A DNA stretch of 34,646 bases. Origin: a virus. The stretch covers positions 1 through 34,646 of IMG/VR virus record IMGVR_UViG_3300028423_000997; one strand, written 5' to 3'. Each line of letters begins with the position of its first letter. The first letter of the stretch is position 1. Below the pieces are notes generated by a model. The model was not told the DNA's origin. It saw only the letters and a list, made by a program, of their open reading frames with translations, and did not search any database. Below are positions 29,239-34,646 of this stretch, one piece after another. The position numbers were made by a program, and so were the translations under genes.

Positions 29239-31011
29239 TTACTCAATGTCAAATTCCTTGTCTGGGCTGAAACTGGTAAATCCGTTTTCTTTAACAACAT
29301 AAAGAATATTATTTACTCTGCCAATCAGCTCTTCGCGGTGTGAAATCAAGAAAATATTCTTGTTACGGTCGCGATTCATTTTCTTGAGAACACCAAGTGC
29401 ATTTTCTACACCATTTGAATCCATGCCGCTATCAATAAGTTCATCAATAGCCATGAAGTCAATAGGTGTATTGGTGCTTTCATGCACGTCTCTAAATGCC
29501 CAACTTAGGCCTAGAATAAGGCGATTTCGTTCACCACGACTCAAATTATCAAAATCCAATTCTCGGCCTAGTTCTGTGATCTCTACGCTAAGATCACTTT
29601 TAAATGAAACTTCATGCGGAAGTCCAAGTTTATTCAAATAATAGTTGAGGCGTGAATTAAGATACTGAAGATTTTGCTCGATAATACGCTTGCGAATAAA
29701 ACTGTCTTTATTTGTTAACAGTTTTAATAGAAACTCCTGGTGCTCGCGTAGATTATGTAAATTGTTCATCGTATCCCATTCGATAGTTTGCAAGCCGCTT
29801 TCTTCTAGGCTTTTTATTTGTTCAGCATAGGGGTCTTCAGCATTATGTGCCGAGTCAAGCTTTGTTTGAATTTTATTGAGCTTGTTCTGGTGTTCATATG
29901 CTTCTTGTGCTGTTGCATATTTAGTCTCGGGGATGCGTTCAGGAAGCTTGATATTTTCAATTTCTTGATTTATTTCATCAATTGCTTTCGCATTTTCATC
30001 CAAGGCTTCCCGACATTCTCTAATTGTTTCCATTTTGTCCTGTATGATCCTTTCATTAGAATCGTCGTGAAGCTTTTGCCCACACGCATAGCACTTATGA
30101 TTTCTTGCCTCATCAAGGTCTCTTTCAGCTTTCTCCAGATTTCTGGTCTCCTTTTGAGAAGAGGCCCTAAGATTCGAAATTGCTTTCTTATAATCGTCGA
30201 GTTCTGACGACTGACGTCGATATTTGTCAAGTGCCACATGCTGCTCAAGTTCGTCCTCAATATCCACTGAGCTGAGATCATCGATGGCTGTTTTATATTC
30301 AAGTATTTCTTCTTCATTCTTTTTCCGCCAAACACGCTGTCTACGTTTGAGATCTTCAATAGATTTCTTGATCTGTTCATTTGCGTTTTCGATACCTTTG
30401 ATGCGATATTCTTCTTCTTTAATTTTGTCTTTTGTTGTTTTGAGTAACTCTTTAAGGACAACTGACTTTTCACTTAGCAATGTGATTCCAAGAAGATTTT
30501 CAATAATTTCTCTCTGATCATTGGCGCGAAGCGCAAGAAAGGGTTCGTTGTAGGTATTCAAAGCAATCAAATGCTTAAACATGAGGTGATTCATGCCTAT
30601 AACTTTTTCAATTTCTTCTTGAGTTAAACGCATTTCTCCCTGGCCTTCGTCAGTTTCTGCAACTGCATCAACTTCGTTGACCAGGAATTTTAGGATATTA
30701 GGACCGCGCCCTCTTTCAATTCTGTATTTGTCACCGTTTTTTTCAAATTCAACGGTAACTATCATTCCCTTATTGTTAGTTTTGTTAATCAGATTGCCTT
30801 TTTTAATATTACTAATAGCATTACCATATAGTGCATAGCTTAATGCATTAATAACAGTTGTTTTTCCAACTCCGTTTCGAGAACCATCGCCACCTAGATC
30901 AAGATTGTTTCCTAGAACAAGAGTGAGACCAGAATCCTGAAAATTGATAGCTTGGGTAACATTTCCAACACTCATAAAGTTTTTGATAGTGATATTTTTA
31001 AGACGAAGCAT
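29239..31011 (-). CDS. 46: Recombination endonuclease subunit gp46 (SbcC/Rad50-like)
   Basis: 590 residues, an SMC/Rad50-type ATPase. Walker A GDGSRNGVGKTT (41-52, K50), two long coiled-coil arms (about 185-305 and 320-400) joined by the zinc hook CYAC (C307, C310), ABC signature LSRGERNRLILG (490-501), Walker B MAIDEL with D523 and E524, and the H-loop SHRE (H558). With gp47 it forms the Mre11-Rad50-type complex that processes DNA ends for recombination-dependent replication and host DNA breakdown. It starts directly after gp47. Confidence 0.95.
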   Translation of the reverse strand: MLRLKNITIKNFMSVGNVTQAINFQDSGLTLVLGNNLDLGGDGSRNGVGKTTVINALSYALYGNAISNIKKGNLINKTNNKGMIVTVEFEKNGDKYRIERGRGPNILKFLVNEVDAVAETDEGQGEMRLTQEEIEKVIGMNHLMFKHLIALNTYNEPFLALRANDQREIIENLLGITLLSEKSVVLKELLKTTKDKIKEEEYRIKGIENANEQIKKSIEDLKRRQRVWRKKNEEEILEYKTAIDDLSSVDIEDELEQHVALDKYRRQSSELDDYKKAISNLRASSQKETRNLEKAERDLDEARNHKCYACGQKLHDDSNERIIQDKMETIRECREALDENAKAIDEINQEIENIKLPERIPETKYATAQEAYEHQNKLNKIQTKLDSAHNAEDPYAEQIKSLEESGLQTIEWDTMNNLHNLREHQEFLLKLLTNKDSFIRKRIIEQNLQYLNSRLNYYLNKLGLPHEVSFKSDLSVEITELGRELDFDNLSRGERNRLILGLSWAFRDVHESTNTPIDFMAIDELIDSGMDSNGVENALGVLKKMNRDRNKNIFLISHREELIGRVNNILYVVKENGFTSFSPDKEFDIE

Positions 31012-32040
31012 TTATAAATCCTTGTATATATCCATGAGGAGTTTTTGGTTGATCATTTCACTTTCAACTTTTTGAAGTTGATTGTAAACAATTTGATCAA
31101 CACTTTCAACAACAAGGTCGCCATCTTCTGATGGATTTGAACCAAGTTCGTCCTTTTTTACAGGTAGCAAGCTTAACTCACGTGGTTCGAATTGAACCAT
31201 GAATGTTTCTTTGATAAAGTTAGCTTCTTCATAACTGATAGGAACATCAAGCATTGCACGACAATATGTCTTGTTATTAAGGTAGTCCTCTGGCGCATCG
31301 ATAAGATCACTCAAATTGAGTCTAATATAACGTGGTCCGTCGTAGTTAACATATACAGGCTCACCTCCCCATTCTAAAAACATGCAACCACGTTGATCAT
31401 CCCATGCATCTGCATAGTTGTGCGCAAAAGGACTACCAATGTAATGAATTTTTTCTCTGAATTGTCTTTTATGGAAATGTCCTGAAAAAACATACTCAGC
31501 TGCTTTGAAATCATCAACTTGTAGCTCACCATGATCAGGCATTTCAACAATCGCATTCATCATAAAATGCGGCAATTCAAAATGTCCAAAAACATATTTG
31601 CTTTTGAGTTTTTTGATCTTTTTCCATTCATCCTCAACCAACCAAGGAACAAAGGCTACGTCACCAACTTCCCATATATCGTCATTAACAATATGAATGT
31701 TTTCAAACATCTCACCATACGGAAAACTATTAATTTCTCTTTTTTCTCTATAAAAGAGATCGTGATTACCCACGATAATATAAACGTCGTCAAATGCCTC
31801 ACTGAGCATTTTGAAGTTGCTCACTGAATAGTTTAGTGTTGAAACATTTACACTTGCACGGTGATGATGCCAATCACCACAAAAAATACAAGTTTCGCAA
31901 CCTCTTTTTTTGGATTCCTCGATAAACCAGATTACAAACTCTTCGCAGTCAATGTTATGACGGCGGCTGTTGTTCTTGTTTCCAAAGTGTATGTCAGAGA
32001 AGACGGCTGCTTTTTCAAAAAGTTGGTCTTTGTTGATCAA
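31012..32040 (-). CDS. 47: Recombination endonuclease subunit gp47 (SbcD/Mre11-like), TTG start
   Basis: 342 residues, a calcineurin-like metallophosphoesterase. Motifs SDIHFG (D16, H18), GDWHHHR (D56), GNHDLF (N92, H93) and FSGHFHKRQF carry the two-metal ligands. It is the nuclease partner of gp46. The start is TTG at 32040: AAGGA lies 7 nt upstream and the next in-frame ATG is far into the conserved core, so TTG is needed to include the SDIHFG motif. It is preceded by its own sigma70-like promoter. Confidence 0.94.
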   Translation of the reverse strand: MINKDQLFEKAAVFSDIHFGNKNNSRRHNIDCEEFVIWFIEESKKRGCETCIFCGDWHHHRASVNVSTLNYSVSNFKMLSEAFDDVYIIVGNHDLFYREKREINSFPYGEMFENIHIVNDDIWEVGDVAFVPWLVEDEWKKIKKLKSKYVFGHFELPHFMMNAIVEMPDHGELQVDDFKAAEYVFSGHFHKRQFREKIHYIGSPFAHNYADAWDDQRGCMFLEWGGEPVYVNYDGPRYIRLNLSDLIDAPEDYLNNKTYCRAMLDVPISYEEANFIKETFMVQFEPRELSLLPVKKDELGSNPSEDGDLVVESVDQIVYNQLQKVESEMINQKLLMDIYKDL

Positions 32041-32065
32041 AATAGAGTCCTTGGGTTGTCTAATA

Positions 32066-32093
32066 ATATTAACAATTTATGATTAAAAGTCAA
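32066..32093 (-). promoter_or_regulatory. Sigma70-like promoter for gp47-gp46
   Basis: On the minus strand TTGACT (32093-32088) and TAATAT (32071-32066) are 16 nt apart, in the 65-nt gap between the late sigma gene and gp47. The position and consensus match suit early or middle expression by host RNA polymerase. Confidence 0.65.
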
Positions 32094-32105
32094 ATGTCTC
32101 AAGAG

Positions 32106-32999
32106 TTACAATAGGTTATACCCTCTATCTTTGAGTTCCTGTTGTGATTTTTCATCACTCTCTTCCCGTGCTCTTTTTTGTGCCTCTTCGTCTTCAATTT
32201 GACGATTGAAACTGGGCATATAACCACCATCTTGCAGTATATCATCACGTATATTCTGATTTTTCTTTTCTAGGTTAAGCACTCTGGTAAAACTATTTGT
32301 AATAGTTGCGGTATAATATGCGAACGGATTGCTTGAACGAGCTTCATTAAACTTGAGCCCCACTTCGCTAAGTTGAAGTAGCGCAGCACTCTGCATTTCA
32401 TCATTATATGTATAATTCCTCCAATTGCTTCGCATCGCATAGCGTTCAACAAGTTTCATCATCATTTTAGCGAGTTCAGGAGTAAGTGAACCATGATCTT
32501 GACTGAAGTGTCCGTTGCCTAAACCACCTTCCCAGTGACTTCGCAGAACTTCCTGCCATTCACCATCGATAAGTGCATGGTGTTTGAATGGCGGAAAGTT
32601 AACTCTGGTATGCAGGTCAGCTTCTGTTTTGGGATTCTTTTTTCTATTGGGTGTTTCTGGGATATGATCATAAGTCATCACTCTGATAACAATATCTTCG
32701 TCTGGTATTGTGTTGGGATCTACGCGGAAATCAGCTTGTTTAGGCTTGCTTGATCTTGAACCGCCTTCATCATGCCACTGATCAATTCCCAATTCGTATG
32801 CTTGTGATGACAAACGGTGAGCACGATTTTCTTTCGCTTGTTGGACGATTTCATCATTGATGTCATCAAACGAGTCAACAATGATATCAAAATCGCTATA
32901 GTGTTCATCCATAATATAGCAAAAGCTCATTTTGCTTTTGTGGATTTCTTTGAGCATGTCTTTGTTGTTCAAGTATTTTGTGGATTTTTTTCTGGCCAT
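32106..32999 (-). CDS. 55: Late transcription sigma factor gp55
   Basis: 297 residues. The sigma region-2-like block is at the C-terminal half: YTYNDEMQSAALLQL (196-210) and SNPFAYYTATITNSFTRVLNLEKK (223-246), the NPFAYxT motif being characteristic of T4 gp55. It directs RNA polymerase to late promoters. It is much longer than T4 gp55 (185 residues); the extra sequence is an N-terminal region of about 150 residues (SFCYIMDEHYSDFDIIVDSFDDI, VNFPPFKHHALIDGEW) of unknown function. AGGA stands 7 nt before the ATG, and a strong sigma70-like promoter lies just upstream. Confidence 0.88.
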   Translation of the reverse strand: MARKKSTKYLNNKDMLKEIHKSKMSFCYIMDEHYSDFDIIVDSFDDINDEIVQQAKENRAHRLSSQAYELGIDQWHDEGGSRSSKPKQADFRVDPNTIPDEDIVIRVMTYDHIPETPNRKKNPKTEADLHTRVNFPPFKHHALIDGEWQEVLRSHWEGGLGNGHFSQDHGSLTPELAKMMMKLVERYAMRSNWRNYTYNDEMQSAALLQLSEVGLKFNEARSSNPFAYYTATITNSFTRVLNLEKKNQNIRDDILQDGGYMPSFNRQIEDEEAQKRAREESDEKSQQELKDRGYNLL

Positions 33000-33020
33000 A
33001 GAGTATTCCTGTTTAATATC

Positions 33021-33049
33021 AATATAGTATATTGAGAAGCTAAAGTCAA
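33021..33049 (-). promoter_or_regulatory. Sigma70-like promoter for gp55
   Basis: On the minus strand TTGACT (33049-33044) is followed after exactly 17 nt by TATATT (33026-33021), about 22 nt upstream of the gp55 ATG. Host-type promoter control of the late sigma factor is the expected logic of a T4-like cascade. Confidence 0.75.
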
Positions 33050-33062
33050 GCAGATCTGCGCT

Positions 33063-33070
33063 GATAAATA
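33063..33070 (+). promoter_or_regulatory. Late promoter box GATAAATA (baseplate operon)
   Basis: The plus strand reads GATAAATA 64 nt before the ATG of the first rightward structural gene. It is the only late-type box in the gap on this strand. Confidence 0.6.
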
Positions 33071-33115
33071 TCAGTTAGAAGACGTGATTAATGTGGGATA
33101 TTCGCATTACACACA

Positions 33116-33123
33116 TATTTATC
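33116..33123 (-). promoter_or_regulatory. Possible late box GATAAATA toward gp55
   Basis: The minus strand reads GATAAATA about 117 nt before the gp55 start, upstream of its sigma70-like promoter. It could give late autoregulated gp55 transcription, or be a chance match. Confidence 0.35.
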
Positions 33124-33133
33124 GGGAATCGTA

Positions 33134-33781
33134 ATGAGCACTAGACAGGATCAGCGAGCAAGACTAACACCACGTGGTCTTGCCCAAACACGAAAACCAG
33201 GTGGTGGTATGAGTTTTGCTTACCGTGTGCCGTTTGAAGGACCTGGCGCTCCGTTGGCAAAAACCAATGGAATTATATTTCCATTTACACCTACTGTGTC
33301 TGTTGCACATCAGGTTGAATACAGTCAATATGATCTTGTGCACACCAATTACCAACAAAACGCTTACAGCAAATCAAGAAACCCAACAATACAGGTTACT
33401 GGTCAATTTGCAGCACAAACACCTGAAGAAGCTAGATACACTGTGGCAGCAATGCATTTTTTACGTGTAACTAGCAAAATGAATTATGGATTTTATGATG
33501 ACGATGCAGGAACGCCACCTCCTGTTCTGGAATTTTCAGCCTACGGCGCCTATAATTTTAATCGCATACCAGTTCTTGTGGGAAGCTTTAATTTTGTATA
33601 TGAAGATGGTGTTGATTATGTCGAAGTTGAAACAGCAGGTGAAACTGTGCAAATTCCAACAATTATGGTAATATCAGTCGATCTGCTACCACAATACAGT
33701 CCACAAATACAAAATAACTTCAGTCTAGACAAACTGGCTAATGGCAGTGGATACAGAAATGCAACTGGAGGATTTATTTAA
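33134..33781 (+). CDS. Baseplate or tail structural protein
   Basis: 215 residues. The core (FPFTPTVSVAHQVEYSQYDLVHTNY, TIQVTGQFAAQTPEEARYTVAAMHFLRV, PVLEFSAYGAYNFNRIPVLVGSFNF) is a pattern I recognise from conserved structural proteins encoded with baseplate genes in T4-like marine phages; it is beta-rich and ends in ISVDLLPQYSP. The first 30 residues are basic and Gly-rich. The stop overlaps the gp53 start (TAATG). A role at the tube-baseplate junction is possible, but I cannot equate it firmly with T4 gp48 or gp54. Confidence 0.7.
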   Translation: MSTRQDQRARLTPRGLAQTRKPGGGMSFAYRVPFEGPGAPLAKTNGIIFPFTPTVSVAHQVEYSQYDLVHTNYQQNAYSKSRNPTIQVTGQFAAQTPEEARYTVAAMHFLRVTSKMNYGFYDDDAGTPPPVLEFSAYGAYNFNRIPVLVGSFNFVYEDGVDYVEVETAGETVQIPTIMVISVDLLPQYSPQIQNNFSLDKLANGSGYRNATGGFI

Positions 33782-34071
33782 TGACTAGATACAAGAAAAC
33801 CAGTCATCTACGTTCAACTCCGGTAAACAATGGATATACAGATCTTTATGTCCCGGCTGTAACACCAGATTTTAACAAGACTGATGAATTCACAATAACA
33901 CAGAAATATGTCAAAAGACCAGACCTGTTGGCATATGATTTATATGGTGAATCAAAGCTTTGGTGGTTATTTGTGATCTATAATAAAAATGATATTGTTG
34001 ATCCAATAAATGATTTCACGCTTGATAAAACCATTTTGGTTCCCAAACGCAACTTTATTTCAGGAATGTAA
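33781..34071 (+). CDS. 53: Baseplate wedge subunit gp53 type
   Basis: 96 residues. The segment RPDLLAYDLYGESKLWWLFVIYNKNDIVDPINDF followed by a short TILVP strand is the hallmark of gp53-type wedge proteins. T4 gp53 has 196 residues, so this is a compact form containing mainly the conserved part. It joins the wedge arms around the hub. Both junctions are overlapping TAATG start-stops, showing coupling. Confidence 0.78.
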   Translation: MTRYKKTSHLRSTPVNNGYTDLYVPAVTPDFNKTDEFTITQKYVKRPDLLAYDLYGESKLWWLFVIYNKNDIVDPINDFTLDKTILVPKRNFISGM

Positions 34072-34646
34072 TGAGCTACTTACCTAACCGACTTAATGCA
34101 TACGATACATATTCTTACAACTTGCGATTGTATATGGTTAGACCTTCACAATTGCAGCAACTCGACCGAGTAATCGGCACGGGAAGTTCAATCTTGCTTA
34201 TTGATAATGCAAGATTTGCAAATTATAACATCAATAGACTTGAACAAGTTTATGCGGTCGGTCATGATACAATGAGAGAATCCTTTGGAAACCAGTTTTC
34301 TCTTACCATTAGTGAGCCAAATGGTGTAACATTATTAGAAACAATAAAAAAATACGCAGCGATGTTAGGCATTCCTAATCATTTGCAAGCAGGTTACTTG
34401 TTGGCAATAGATTTTCACGGAAGAAAACCAGATGGGCAGCCTCATAAGTTCGTGCCTTCATTTTATTATCCGGTAGTTATTCGTAACCTGGATTTTAATG
34501 TTACAGAAGGAGGTGCACAATACAATGTCGAAATGGTTGAAAGTAATAGCACGGCTTTCAGATATCTAACAAGTGATGTCAAAGAACAAATTACAATTGA
34601 AGCCAGAACAGTTGGTGAATTTGTAAAAGAATTTGAAAGAAAATAC
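34071..34646 (+). CDS. Large virion or baseplate structural protein, N-terminal part
   Basis: An open frame of 192 codons runs from the ATG at 34071 (sharing the A of the gp53 TAA stop) to the window edge without a stop. The protein begins MSYLPNRLNAYDTYSYNLRL and contains SILLIDNARFANYNI, FSLTISEPNG, LLAIDFHG and a repeat-like YNVEMVESNSTAFRY strand region. The SYNLRLYMV opening resembles large structural proteins encoded beside gp53 in T4-like marine phages. The rest of the gene lies outside the window, so its function is left open. Confidence 0.7.
   Translation, partial: MSYLPNRLNAYDTYSYNLRLYMVRPSQLQQLDRVIGTGSSILLIDNARFANYNINRLEQVYAVGHDTMRESFGNQFSLTISEPNGVTLLETIKKYAAMLGIPNHLQAGYLLAIDFHGRKPDGQPHKFVPSFYYPVVIRNLDFNVTEGGAQYNVEMVESNSTAFRYLTSDVKEQITIEARTVGEFVKEFERKY

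Overview
This window is a piece of the genome of a T4-like contractile-tailed phage (Caudoviricetes, myovirus morphotype), most like the T4-like phages of marine bacteria. The evidence is a run of T4 core genes in T4 order on the minus strand (portal gp20, prohead core protein, protease gp21, scaffold gp22, capsid gp23), the recombination pair gp46/gp47, a gp55-type late sigma factor, gp26-, gp51- and gp53-type baseplate genes, and recurring T4-late-type promoter boxes (NATAAATA). The DNA is AT-rich. I see no tRNA, integrase, reverse transcriptase or CRISPR array. The host cannot be named from this window.

Layout. (1) 1-11889, minus strand: a tightly packed accessory operon with frequent 1-14 nt overlaps, read from a sigma70-like promoter at 11914-11941. 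In transcription order it holds a small conserved protein, two related GT-A-like proteins, an unknown protein, a glycosyltransferase, two twitch-domain radical SAM proteins, a 2-oxoglutarate/Fe(II) oxygenase, an unknown protein, a third radical SAM protein, two more unknown proteins, a methyltransferase fused to an unknown domain, and a cut-off gene. (2) 11951-18238, minus: five tail-fibre or virion proteins, two of them paralogues. (3) 18366-24271, minus: the capsid module gp20-gp68-like-gp21-gp22-gp23, closed by a strong intrinsic terminator. (4) 24303-26555, minus: a tape-measure-like protein. (5) 26579-27581, plus: gp26 and a gp51-like gene that can be read whole only through a -1 frameshift. 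(6) 27582-28143: about 560 bases without a credible gene but rich in hairpins. (7) 28144-32999, minus: nuclease, two small proteins, gp46, gp47 and the late sigma factor. (8) 33134-34646, plus: baseplate or tail structural genes including gp53, running off the end.

How it fits together. gp55 and gp47/gp46 have sigma70-like promoters suited to host polymerase, while the structural genes have NATAAATA boxes 20-60 nt upstream, as expected for gp55-dependent late transcription. The accessory operon has a sigma70-like promoter although it lies next to the late fibre genes, so it may be expressed earlier and act on the host cell or on virion proteins as they are made. The observations most worth following are the accessory operon with three radical SAM enzymes, an oxygenase, a methyltransferase and glycosyltransferases; the slippery sequence plus stem in the gp51-like gene; and the structured convergent intergenic region.
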